A stretch of DNA of 34,149 nt, taken from the NCBI GenBank assembly GCA_016744655.1, contig JADGDY010000036.1, forward strand, positions 1 through 34,149, written 5' to 3'. Of the stretch, positions 1 to 7,746 are shown one piece after another (position 1 is the stretch's first letter; every line of letters starts with the position of its first letter). Both the position numbers and the translations under genes were made by a program. This DNA comes from Bacteroidales bacterium. GTDB lineage: Bacteria; Bacteroidota; Bacteroidia; Bacteroidales; UBA12170. The notes beneath the pieces were generated by a model. It ran no database searches, was not told the DNA's origin, and saw nothing but the letters and a program-made list of their open reading frames with translations.

Positions 1-914
1 TCATAAACCAATTGGGCGGCGAATAAATCGAAGGTGGCTAATCCTACTGTTTTATAAAGTCTGGTTCCTTTTGTGAGTTTACATTTTCCTATCAAATTGC
101 TTATTGTCCTGATTTTTGAGGAGTCTATTAATACATGCTTTTGTGGAAATATTAAATCGCCAGTCTCTTGTTTACCATGTTCAGCATCAATCCAAATTTC
201 GTTGACGAGAGGATAGAGTGCATCGGGAAATTCTCGCATCTCAGGTTTATATGAACCCACTCCGATGATACATTTATCTTTTAGTAATTCCGCTTTGTTT
301 GGTAATACTGGTTGACTAGAACCTGTTGCTGTAAAAACCAAACTCGTTTTACTCAAGAGTTCTTGTGCATCTTTACAGACAATGACTTCTATATCTGGCT
401 TTTTTCCTTTTATAAAACTGATAAATTCCTCAATGACCTCCTCTGAATAATCCACTAAATAAATCTTTTCAATGGGCCTTTCTTCGCTGGCAAACCATGC
501 CATATGTTTCCCTTGAAATCCTCCTCCAACAATTCCAAGGGTTTTGGTGCTTTCAGGGCTTAAATACCTAGTTCCAACTGCAGCTATGGCAGCTGTTCTC
601 ATTGCTGTTAATTGGCTTCCATTGAGCAAGGCTAAACCTTCTCCAGTTTCGCCATCATTTAAAACCACCATTCCTTGAATGGCCGCTTTATTGAGTTTTT
701 TATTTTCAGGGAAAACAGAGACTAACTTAGTAGCAAAGCTTTTAGGACCCACGGATGGCATCAGAAGTAATGTATTTTCTCCCATATCTAAATGCATTCG
801 GTTGGGAGTGAAATAGGCTTTTTCTTCGGCCGCCAATAAAGCCCTTTCCATGGTATCTGTCCATAGAGAAGGTTGAATGGCTTTTTCAATGATTTTTGCT
901 GATATGATTCGCAT
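1..914 (-). CDS. Ornithine cyclodeaminase / mu-crystallin family protein, 3' end cut by window
   Basis: NAD(P)-dependent enzyme of the ornithine cyclodeaminase/mu-crystallin family. Members deaminate or reduce amino and imino acids (ornithine, alanine, cyclic ketimines), so the substrate cannot be named from sequence. The reading frame starts with ATG at 914 and runs open to base 1, giving 304 residues of a family that is usually 310-330 long, so only a short C-terminal tail is missing. Visible family features are the substrate-pocket Lys in FATKLVSVFP (about residue 63), the Arg in AMRTAAIAA (about 106), and the Rossmann loop GIVGGGFQG (127-135) followed by the acidic strand end IYLVDYS. A possible Bacteroidota -7 box (TAACTTTG, 977-970 on the minus strand) lies 56 bp upstream and overlaps an intergenic repeat; no matching -33 box was seen. 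Family assignment is firm, exact activity unknown. Confidence 0.88.
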   Translation of the reverse strand, partial: MRIISAKIIEKAIQPSLWTDTMERALLAAEEKAYFTPNRMHLDMGENTLLLMPSVGPKSFATKLVSVFPENKKLNKAAIQGMVVLNDGETGEGLALLNGSQLTAMRTAAIAAVGTRYLSPESTKTLGIVGGGFQGKHMAWFASEERPIEKIYLVDYSEEVIEEFISFIKGKKPDIEVIVCKDAQELLSKTSLVFTATGSSQPVLPNKAELLKDKCIIGVGSYKPEMREFPDALYPLVNEIWIDAEHGKQETGDLIFPQKHVLIDSSKIRTISNLIGKCKLTKGTRLYKTVGLATFDLFAAQLVY

Positions 915-949
915 TTATTTATCGTTTGTTTTTAGGTATAAATTGATCT

Positions 950-975
950 CACGCAAAGCCGCAGAGATGCAAAGT
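950..975. repeat. CGCAAAG-type interspersed repeat, copy 1
   Basis: Reads cacgcaaagccgcagagatg then caaagt. It matches the shared pattern cacGCAAAGnCGCtaAGnC followed by GCAAAG found again at 1031, 1127, 2678 and 2720. It stands out by its higher GC against AT-rich spacer. Periodic AAG/CGC triplets about 9-10 bp apart are the visible signature. Confidence 0.75.
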
Positions 976-1030
976 TACTTTACATAATTATTTGTGTGAT
1001 TAATTGTCCATATTACTCTTGTATTATATA

Positions 1031-1060
1031 TTCGCGCAAAACCGCTGAGCCGCAAAGGAA
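1031..1060. repeat. CGCAAAG-type interspersed repeat, copy 2
   Basis: Contains cgcgcaaaaccgctgagccg then caaagg, the same pattern and orientation as the copies at 950 and 1127, with a few substitutions. Confidence 0.75.
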
Positions 1061-1126
1061 ATTTTTGTTTTTTATTTACTATTCTTTACAATTCTATACC
1101 ATTTCTTTACTATTTTATAATAAACC

Positions 1127-1154
1127 TCACACAAAGCCGCTAAGGCGCAAAGAA
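1127..1154. repeat. CGCAAAG-type interspersed repeat, copy 3
   Basis: Contains cacacaaagccgctaaggcg then caaaga. Its core gccgctaaggcgcaaag is very close to the copy at 2720 (gtcgctaagacgcaaag). Confidence 0.78.
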
Positions 1155-1171
1155 CTTGAATAAACTGTTTT

Positions 1172-1255
1172 ACCACTAAGGACTCAAAGAACTACACAAA
1201 GGTATATAAGTTAAATGCTTTTTCTCTTTGTGTTGTCCTTGGTTTCCTTTGTGGT
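1172..1255. repeat. Imperfect inverted repeat with 30-nt arms
   Basis: Arm 1172-1201 begins accactaagg and ends acacaaag. Arm 1226-1255, reverse-complemented, begins accacaaagg and ends acacaaag. The arms match at 24 of 30 positions by my count and are separated by 24 nt. It lies just downstream of the aminopeptidase stop codon (1262), so on the minus strand it could fold in the 3' untranslated RNA. The arms resemble degenerate relatives of the neighbouring CGCAAAG repeats placed head to head. No T-run follows, so a classical terminator is not supported. Confidence 0.65.
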
Positions 1256-1261
1256 TAATCT

Positions 1262-2653
1262 TTAGAATGCTTTTAATCGCTCATTTTCCACATCTACAAT
1301 GGTCTTTGGCAATGGTTTTCCAAGTAATTGATATCCATCTTGGGTTATCAAGAAATCTTCTTCGTTTCTGCAACCACCAAAGTCGCGGTATTCGTTTATT
1401 TTATCATAATTCAAAAACTCTTCGAATCTTCTTTCCTTCTTCCAAAGGTCGATGAGTTGTGGAATGAAATAGATTCCTGGTTCTATTGTTAATACAAAAC
1501 CTGGCTCTAGTTTTCGTCCTAGTCTTAATGATTTTGGTCCAAACTGAGTACTTTTGGCTTCGTTATCATAACCCACATATTGTTCACCCAAATCTTCCAT
1601 ATCGTGTACATCCATTCCCATCATATGTCCTAAACCACATGGGAAGAACATAGCATGGGCACCTGCAGCAGCTGCTTCGTGAACATCTCCTTTTACAAAG
1701 CCCAACTCTTTCATTCCTCTTAGTACTTCTCTGGCCGATTCGTAATAGACTTCTTTAAAAGGCACACCAGGTTTTAACATGGCTATAGCTGCTTCGTGGG
1801 AATTGAGTGCCACTTGATAAATCTCTTTTTGTCGTGTTGTGAAAGTTTTTCCAACTGGATAAGTACTAGACATATCACCAGAATAGGCTGATGTGGTTTC
1901 TGCTCCTGCATCTAGAAGAAACATTTGACCATCTTGTATGGTGTTTCCATGGTAGTGATTGTGCAAAGTCTGACCATTGATGGTGGCGATTACTGGGAAA
2001 CTCACACAACCATCATGTGCCAATGCTATCTTTTCTACTTCTGCTGCTACTTGTGCTTCTAACATACCAGGTTTTGTGAAACGCATGGCTGCTAAATGCA
2101 TATCTACTGTGATATCGCAGGCTTTATCTATTTCAACAACCTCCTCGGCTGTCTTGTAATTTCTTTGTTTGATGACAGCTTTTACAAATTCTAGACTGTG
2201 CTTTTCAGGAATTTCTGAAGGCTTTACTCCAATATATTCAAATAACTTGATTTTGGAATCTCCACGATAAATTGGAAGAAAATGAATAGGTCTTCCTGCT
2301 GCTTGAGCTTTCTGAAGGTCTTTTACCAACTGAGCGGTAGTAGCTGTTTTTTCTACTCCACAAGTTTCGGCTCTTTCTTTGATACTAGGTTGGTTTCCCA
2401 TCCACACAATGTGATCTATGGTATAATCGTCTCCATAAACCACTTCATCTCCACTTTCCACATCAATAATGGCTGCTAAATCAGGATGTATCAACCCGAA
2501 GAAATAATTGAAAGTTGAATCCTGACGATAACGATAGGTATTGTCGGGATAATTCATTGGGCTTTCACTGTTTCCGATGAATAGTAGGATGCCTTTGTCT
2601 ACATCTTTTGCCAGCTGTTGGCGGCGGTTTATATAAGTTTCTTTTTTGAACAT
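1262..2653 (-). CDS. Xaa-Pro aminopeptidase (aminopeptidase P, M24B)
   Basis: A 463-residue cytoplasmic dinuclear metallopeptidase that removes an N-terminal residue preceding proline. Residues 1-150 form the aminopeptidase P N-terminal domain (RQDSTFNYFFG, 44-53). The rest is the pita-bread catalytic domain. All five metal ligands can be placed: D248 in LLDAG, D260 in SGDMSSTYP, H343 in GLGHMMGMDVHD, E391 in TIEPGIYF, and E431 in CRNEEDFL (the usual R-x-E motif). Conserved histidines in TLHNHYHGN (229-237) lie where the family has its proton shuttle. There is no signal peptide. Length is normal for PepP-type enzymes. It may share proline-containing peptides with the S9 peptidase encoded 120 bp upstream on the same strand, but the gap contains repeats and co-transcription is uncertain. 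Confidence 0.95.
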   Translation of the reverse strand: MFKKETYINRRQQLAKDVDKGILLFIGNSESPMNYPDNTYRYRQDSTFNYFFGLIHPDLAAIIDVESGDEVVYGDDYTIDHIVWMGNQPSIKERAETCGVEKTATTAQLVKDLQKAQAAGRPIHFLPIYRGDSKIKLFEYIGVKPSEIPEKHSLEFVKAVIKQRNYKTAEEVVEIDKACDITVDMHLAAMRFTKPGMLEAQVAAEVEKIALAHDGCVSFPVIATINGQTLHNHYHGNTIQDGQMFLLDAGAETTSAYSGDMSSTYPVGKTFTTRQKEIYQVALNSHEAAIAMLKPGVPFKEVYYESAREVLRGMKELGFVKGDVHEAAAAGAHAMFFPCGLGHMMGMDVHDMEDLGEQYVGYDNEAKSTQFGPKSLRLGRKLEPGFVLTIEPGIYFIPQLIDLWKKERRFEEFLNYDKINEYRDFGGCRNEEDFLITQDGYQLLGKPLPKTIVDVENERLKAF

Positions 2654-2677
2654 GTTTTTATGTTTTTATGATATTAT

Positions 2678-2703
2678 CACGCAATGACGCTGGGGCACTA
2701 GGT
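2678..2703. repeat. CGCAAAG-type interspersed repeat, degenerate copy
   Basis: Reads cacgcaatgacgctggggca then ctaggt. It keeps the cacGCAAnGnCGC start of the repeat but has lost the second CGCAAAG. It lies directly upstream of the aminopeptidase gene start (2653). Confidence 0.55.
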
Positions 2704-2719
2704 GATATTTATTTGTTTT

Positions 2720-2746
2720 CACGCAAAGTCGCTAAGACGCAAAGAT
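2720..2746. repeat. CGCAAAG-type interspersed repeat, best copy
   Basis: Reads cacgcaaagtcgctaagacg then caaagat. It has two full CGCAAAG units with GCTAAG between them, so I take it as closest to the consensus. It sits between the S9 peptidase stop (2774) and the aminopeptidase start. Confidence 0.78.
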
Positions 2747-2773
2747 TTAATACTTCTTTGCTGCACTGTAAAT

Positions 2774-5038
2774 TTACTCTATTTTATATTCTTTTGGAGG
2801 GGTGGTTCCGTGAAGGTGTTTTACGAAGAAATCCCAGCGTTTACGTTTTAAATAATTATCGTAATAGGCTGTGGAATGGTCTTTGCCTGGAAGGAGGATG
2901 AGCTCAAAATCCTTATTGGCTTTAATGAGTTCTGCTGCCAATCGCATACTGGCTGTTGGGTTTACATTTTGATCCATATCACCATGAACCAGCATCAGGT
3001 TTCCTTCTAAATTTTTAGCCATGGTATAATTGCTTTGCTCATCGTATTCTTGTCCTGCGGGATAGCCCATATATAATTCTGGCCACCATGCTTTGGCTGA
3101 GCGGTGATCGTGATTGCCGGCTGTAGAAACTCCAACTTTGTAAAAATCAGGATAAGCCAAAAGAGCACGTGTGGCATCATATCCACCTGCTGAATGACCA
3201 AAAATTCCAACTCTAGAAATATTCATCCAGGGGTGAGTTTGAGCTAAAGCTTTCATGGCTGCTATTTTATCTGGACCTCCTATATCCCCTAAGTTTTTAT
3301 AGGAAAAATCGTGGAATTCTTTGCTCCTAAAAGCTGAGCCCATTCCATCGATATTGATTAGTACAAAATCGAGCTGGGTAAGCGGAGTATCATCGTTTAG
3401 CAATCCACGACGGAAATTTTTTGGTGCTCGAATGGTCTGTGGTCCACTATAAGTACCTTCAATTACTGGGTAAGATTTATTGGGGTCGAAGTTGGCGGGT
3501 TTAAAAATTACACCATAAACATCTGTTTTCCCATCTCTGCCTTTTACTACAAATGGCTCAGGCTTCTGCCAACCCATGGCTAGAATTTCCGTAATATCAC
3601 CCTCCTCTATTTTGCTTATCATTTTTCCATCTTTTAATCTTCGAAGAACAGCCACATTGGGTTCTTGTACAGTGGAATAATTGTCGATGAAATATTCTTT
3701 ATTTGGGGAAAAAGAAATGCTGTGATAGGCTTTTTCAGGACTTAGTAATTGAAGATTAGATCCATCTAAATTCACCACATAAAACATAGGAAGATAAGGG
3801 TCGGTATTTTCTTCTCTTCCTCCAGCTGTGAAGTAGACTTTTTGGTTTTCTTCATCAATATATTCAATGCTTCTTACTACAAAATTACCTTTGCTTACCT
3901 GCTGAGGATTCTTATTGTTTTTGGATACATGATAAATATGATTCCAGCCATCACGCTCCGAGAATATCAAGAAATCATCGGAATTTTCGAAAAGCATCAT
4001 ATCATGGTAGCCAGGATCCACATAAGTTTCTTCTTGGTCGTGGTAAACCGTTTTTATTTTGGTTGTTGTGGCATCTAATTCAACAATATTCAGGGATTTA
4101 TATCCTCTAGAAAAACGAGTGAAATAAGCTTGTGTTTTGTTTTTATGCCATTGAACTCCCCAAGATAAGAAGGTAGGAATAGCTTCCAAATCTAAAGGCT
4201 GATAATTAGACTTTTCCACATCGATTAAACCATGCTCTACAGTTGGTGCCAATGAATCACCAGCAATAGGACGTTCATATTCGTAAACCTCGGCTCTATG
4301 TCCTTTTTCAGGGAGGCTTTTGTAGAGATAAAGGTTTTTCATGTTTCTATGATCGTATTTACCCACAATCAGATACTTCCCATTGGGACTCCAATTTAGA
4401 TCTAAATCCAAATCATAGTCGTTTTTGTTCTCAATGTTTTTCACTGAATACCAAGAAGGAGTTACGCCGTATGCATATTCTCTTTTTCCATCTTTGGTGA
4501 CTTGTACACTATCTCCACTCTCCATGTTCTTGAGCCAAATATTATAATCAATAACCATGGCTAAGGTCTTTTTATCAGGAGAAAGACTTGTTAGTTTTCG
4601 AGGATTTTCTGGTTTTTCACCCTCCTCTAGCTTTTCTTTTTTAAGATTGTATTTCAGATAAAGAGTATCCTTTTTAAAACTTAGCTCATCAGCTTTTTTA
4701 TTGAGTTTTAATTGAGAAATAGATAGGTCATAGGCCTCTACATCTTTTTCCATCTTTTCAGAAAGTAAGCTTGCTAATTTCTCTTGATCGAAAAGAGGCT
4801 TTTTCTTTCCATTCTTTAAATTTACCTGAATATACTCTGTTCCTTTTGGAGTTTTTACAGCATACCATAAAAGGTTTTTATCTTCGTTCCAATGAGGATT
4901 CACCCAAGAACGATAATACTTTTTTGATAGATTAGAGGCAATAAACTCTTCTGCTTTTTTATAATGATTGGTATCTATTTGTGCATGACTCACGATGAAA
5001 GCCAATAACAACAGGATAGAAAAATATGTTTTTTTCAT
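2774..5038 (-). CDS. S9 family serine peptidase, dipeptidyl-peptidase IV-like
   Basis: A 754-residue exported prolyl-oligopeptidase-family enzyme that probably releases dipeptides from peptide N-termini in the periplasm. Residues 1-20 are a signal peptide (KKTYFSILLLLAFIVSHAQ). The central part has beta-propeller-type repeats (LNWSPNGKYLIVGKYD, SFSPNKEYFIDNYS) as in the DPP-IV N-terminal domain. The alpha/beta-hydrolase domain carries the triad: S616 in GHSAGG, D689 in VHGDMDQNV and H721 in GKDHSTAY. There is no T9SS tail and no lipobox. The nucleophile elbow is GHSAGG, not the GWSYGG of classical DPP-IV, so subfamily and exact specificity are open. The leader (5059-5091) has a small stem, actcca/tggagt. 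Confidence 0.93.
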   Translation of the reverse strand: MKKTYFSILLLLAFIVSHAQIDTNHYKKAEEFIASNLSKKYYRSWVNPHWNEDKNLLWYAVKTPKGTEYIQVNLKNGKKKPLFDQEKLASLLSEKMEKDVEAYDLSISQLKLNKKADELSFKKDTLYLKYNLKKEKLEEGEKPENPRKLTSLSPDKKTLAMVIDYNIWLKNMESGDSVQVTKDGKREYAYGVTPSWYSVKNIENKNDYDLDLDLNWSPNGKYLIVGKYDHRNMKNLYLYKSLPEKGHRAEVYEYERPIAGDSLAPTVEHGLIDVEKSNYQPLDLEAIPTFLSWGVQWHKNKTQAYFTRFSRGYKSLNIVELDATTTKIKTVYHDQEETYVDPGYHDMMLFENSDDFLIFSERDGWNHIYHVSKNNKNPQQVSKGNFVVRSIEYIDEENQKVYFTAGGREENTDPYLPMFYVVNLDGSNLQLLSPEKAYHSISFSPNKEYFIDNYSTVQEPNVAVLRRLKDGKMISKIEEGDITEILAMGWQKPEPFVVKGRDGKTDVYGVIFKPANFDPNKSYPVIEGTYSGPQTIRAPKNFRRGLLNDDTPLTQLDFVLINIDGMGSAFRSKEFHDFSYKNLGDIGGPDKIAAMKALAQTHPWMNISRVGIFGHSAGGYDATRALLAYPDFYKVGVSTAGNHDHRSAKAWWPELYMGYPAGQEYDEQSNYTMAKNLEGNLMLVHGDMDQNVNPTASMRLAAELIKANKDFELILLPGKDHSTAYYDNYLKRKRWDFFVKHLHGTTPPKEYKIE

Positions 5039-5510
5039 TGTGTTTGATATTACATTTCACTCCACAACAATTATTGATATCACTATGGAGTAATTAAAAA
5101 ATTGTGTTTAATATATAATACCGATGATAAAAATAGATGACCTCTAAACTATAATTCAAACTATGTCATTTTTATATCGGCATCAACCATTGTAAAATTA
5201 AAAGTGAGCTCAAGTTCTTTTTTAATTACAATTGGTATGAGAAAATGTAATAAGGAATCAAACTATCCAGCATTCGTATAGGCCATTTCCAAAACGGCCA
5301 TAGAGTTGGATTTGGGCAATTGATGAAGATTGTGGACAATTATAAGCACAACAGGCTTGTGATAGTTCACAAGTATTATTGAAGTTTAATATAATTGCTT
5401 GGCTGCCCATGTGTTAAAAATGTGAGGGCAAGATAAGAAATATTTAAATGTTCATGCATAAAAAAAGAGTCTATATTACAAATAGACTCTTTTTTGGGTT
5501 TTTCACATAT
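5039..5510. other. Intergenic region, no gene; one terminator
   Basis: This 472-bp gap lies between the S9 peptidase start and the end of the next minus-strand gene. I found no coding frame worth reporting. The only clear element is the hairpin at 5461-5495. A weak imperfect stem (ggccatttccaaaacggcc, near 5281) is probably chance. Confidence 0.65.
5461..5495 (-). terminator. Rho-independent terminator of the CGPC/T9SS gene
   Basis: A perfect 14-nt inverted repeat (aaaaaagagtctat / atagactctttttt) with a 7-nt loop lies 16 bp past the stop codon of the gene ending at 5511. Read on the minus strand it is a stem followed by a T-run. The A-run on the other side means it could work in both directions. 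Confidence 0.85.
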
Positions 5511-7640
5511 TTATATTCGAATAAACTTAAGTGATTTCATTGTGCCAGAATCGCCTTTTACTCTGATGAAATATACACCAGATTTTAAATGACTAATGTC
5601 TATTTTGTTTTGATTTGTTTGGTCATCTAGAAAGCATTTTCCGTTTATATCGAAGACTTGATATTTCAAAATTCCGTCTGTATTTTTCATGAAAAGTTGA
5701 TCATTGTTGGCTTGATAAATTTCAAAACAGGTATTTAAATTATCAACGATTCCAGTGTAAATAGATGCTGTTGCAGATTGAATAACTTCTTTGGTTTCCA
5801 AATTTTGAACCCAAACAATTACTGATAGATCATCCCATTCTTCAACATTTGTATTAGAGAGATCTGCATCTAATTCTACTACGGTTTCAACACCACTCAT
5901 TAATGGTTCAAGTGCGGTACCGTTACCATTAGGCATCATTTTCATTTCTACATTATGAAATTCTGTCATTCCATTTGTACCGATATTACCTTCCGTTTTG
6001 TTTTCTATCACAGTAACAAACAATCGCAAATTTTCCTGATATGAGAAGGTTGGGTTAATATTCACATTTACAAAAGCCTCTTGATTGTCTAAATACCATG
6101 TTGCTTCTAATTCCATTAAGCATGAATCATTTAGTCTTTCATTATAATTGGATTGCATATACTCGTATGGACTAAACTGATAGGAATCTACATTCATATG
6201 AGGAATACCACCAACATCGTAGAAGCTTTTTCTAATTCCTCCACCTTGGGAGTCATAATATATATCGCCTGGCGCAGGCCAATTCATTTGATAGGCAATG
6301 AATGTATAATCTTCGGGGTTATTATTACTAAATAGTTGTTGAAGATGTTCTGCAGCGCCTACGCATGGACCACATGTTGAGCTAGTGAATTCTTCATGTA
6401 ATATCACTCTTTTTCTGAGTGCACCAGTTTCATACACATATTTAGTTTCTACAATAGTATCATTTTCTAAGTTTTCGTCGGCACCTCCATTTGGCGAGGC
6501 AGTCCATATTTTTAATTCTACAACTCCTTCTTCAGTATTCCAAGGTATGGTATGTTCAAAATCCATGGATTCAAAAGATTCTAGATCTGTATCAACCAAC
6601 ATACTTTGTATATCGCCACCATTTATTTGGTAACAATATTCAAATTGAGAGACACTAGAAAGTCCATTATTGGAAATATTAGTGATGATGGTAGTCTCGG
6701 TATTCTCTTTATAATATAATTCCATGTTGGTTTCGTTGACTACCAAATCATTTTCAACTACGGAAATGGAGGCATCAAGATCATAACCAACAATTCGTCC
6801 TCCTTGACCATAAACACCCAAAACCCTTTTACCAGGTACAATATCGCTTGATAGGAACATTTCTCCTGAAGTGTTTATTTCTGGGGTATAGGAATAGGCG
6901 TTTCCTGTATAAGTTTCACTTGGCAAATGGTATTGTCTAATTAAATCGTTATCAACATCTGCAGCCCACAAATAAGGTCCACCAGCAGTTTCATTATCAT
7001 AAGCAATTCCAGTTAAATTATGCTCTCCTAAAGATTGACCAGAAAATGTATTAATAACTTCTCCATCTTTATTTACCTGACACATAGTTCCTGTCCAATT
7101 ACCAATCCAGAAAGCATCTTCATCTGGTGAATAGGATGCACAGTTCATAGATAAGAAATCCCAAATTAATGAATCTGGAGGTAAAAAAGTAATGGTATCA
7201 ATTAAAATATTATCTGGGTTGTCATAGCTATTGGTAAAATCCCAAACATATATTTCACGATCATCAAATACATTTCCTATGCTTCCAATTGTATAAAAAT
7301 AATCTCCATCATAGGTCATTGCAATAGCACCTGTAATTGGTAAAACTATACTGTCAACATAATTCCCTACATTATCAAATCTATAAAGTGCTCCTGGAGC
7401 ATATTGATTATGATGACAAGCAACGAAAAAGTGTTCGCCATCTGTTTCACAAGCATAAGTTGCAAGTTTATTAGTACTATAATTAAACTCAATAGTCATA
7501 TCACCAAGCATTGGTGATTTAATACTATTTGGATTAGTGGTTGAATTCTCACCATGATCTAAAATAAATTCATTTTGTGCATTTCCAGCAAATCCAAAAA
7601 GAATTGTGCAAAACGTTAAAAGTAAAAGTTTTTTAAGCAT
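5511..7640 (-). CDS. Secreted Omp28-like protein with CGPC thioredoxin-like site and T9SS sorting domain
   Basis: A 709-residue exported protein. Residues 1-21 are a signal peptide (FCTILFGFAGNAQ). Residues 40-290 look like a beta-propeller/WD-like region, with repeated aromatic-rich strands and phrases such as GALYRFDNVGNYVDS. Residues 405-560 resemble the Omp28 family, a thioredoxin-like fold: LHEEFTSSTCGPCVGA places a redox CxxC at C423/C426, and GGIPHM gives the expected cis-proline near P480. The last 75 residues are a T9SS type A sorting domain ending LKSGVYFIRVKGDSG... FIRI. It is probably carried over the outer membrane and retained at the surface or released. A thiol-disulfide role is suggested by the CGPC site but the substrate is unknown. 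It has its own promoter and terminator, so it looks monocistronic. Confidence 0.88.
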   Translation of the reverse strand: MLKKLLLLTFCTILFGFAGNAQNEFILDHGENSTTNPNSIKSPMLGDMTIEFNYSTNKLATYACETDGEHFFVACHHNQYAPGALYRFDNVGNYVDSIVLPITGAIAMTYDGDYFYTIGSIGNVFDDREIYVWDFTNSYDNPDNILIDTITFLPPDSLIWDFLSMNCASYSPDEDAFWIGNWTGTMCQVNKDGEVINTFSGQSLGEHNLTGIAYDNETAGGPYLWAADVDNDLIRQYHLPSETYTGNAYSYTPEINTSGEMFLSSDIVPGKRVLGVYGQGGRIVGYDLDASISVVENDLVVNETNMELYYKENTETTIITNISNNGLSSVSQFEYCYQINGGDIQSMLVDTDLESFESMDFEHTIPWNTEEGVVELKIWTASPNGGADENLENDTIVETKYVYETGALRKRVILHEEFTSSTCGPCVGAAEHLQQLFSNNNPEDYTFIAYQMNWPAPGDIYYDSQGGGIRKSFYDVGGIPHMNVDSYQFSPYEYMQSNYNERLNDSCLMELEATWYLDNQEAFVNVNINPTFSYQENLRLFVTVIENKTEGNIGTNGMTEFHNVEMKMMPNGNGTALEPLMSGVETVVELDADLSNTNVEEWDDLSVIVWVQNLETKEVIQSATASIYTGIVDNLNTCFEIYQANNDQLFMKNTDGILKYQVFDINGKCFLDDQTNQNKIDISHLKSGVYFIRVKGDSGTMKSLKFIRI

Positions 7641-7679
7641 AGGGATAGTTTTTTGTTAAACAATGAATTTTATGTTCTC

Positions 7680-7711
7680 CAAAAATAGCAGATTGCCTAT
7701 TTTTAAGCAAA
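7680..7711 (-). promoter_or_regulatory. Bacteroidota-type promoter for the CGPC/T9SS gene
   Basis: On the minus strand the sequence reads TTTG (7711-7708), 20 nt, then TATTTTTG (7687-7680). This fits the Bacteroidota primary-sigma consensus TTTG-N(about 20)-TAnnTTTG. Transcription would start near 7673 and give a leader of roughly 33 nt. The match is complete at both boxes. Confidence 0.65.
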
Positions 7712-7746
7712 AGATAGACTTGTCGATTAATTAATTGATGGGGATT

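Larger units (their letters stand above)
915..1261. other. Intergenic region with interspersed repeats, no gene
   Basis: This 347-bp gap separates the start of the cyclodeaminase-like gene from the end of the aminopeptidase gene. I see no credible coding frame. It contains three copies of a CGCAAAG-based repeat and an imperfect 30-nt inverted repeat, listed separately. The sequence between the repeats is very AT-rich. Confidence 0.7.

Noticed and set aside
5281..5299. Small RNA hairpin at ggccatttccaaaacggcc
   Set aside because: One mismatch and a tiny loop, with no promoter or terminator nearby that would support a transcript.
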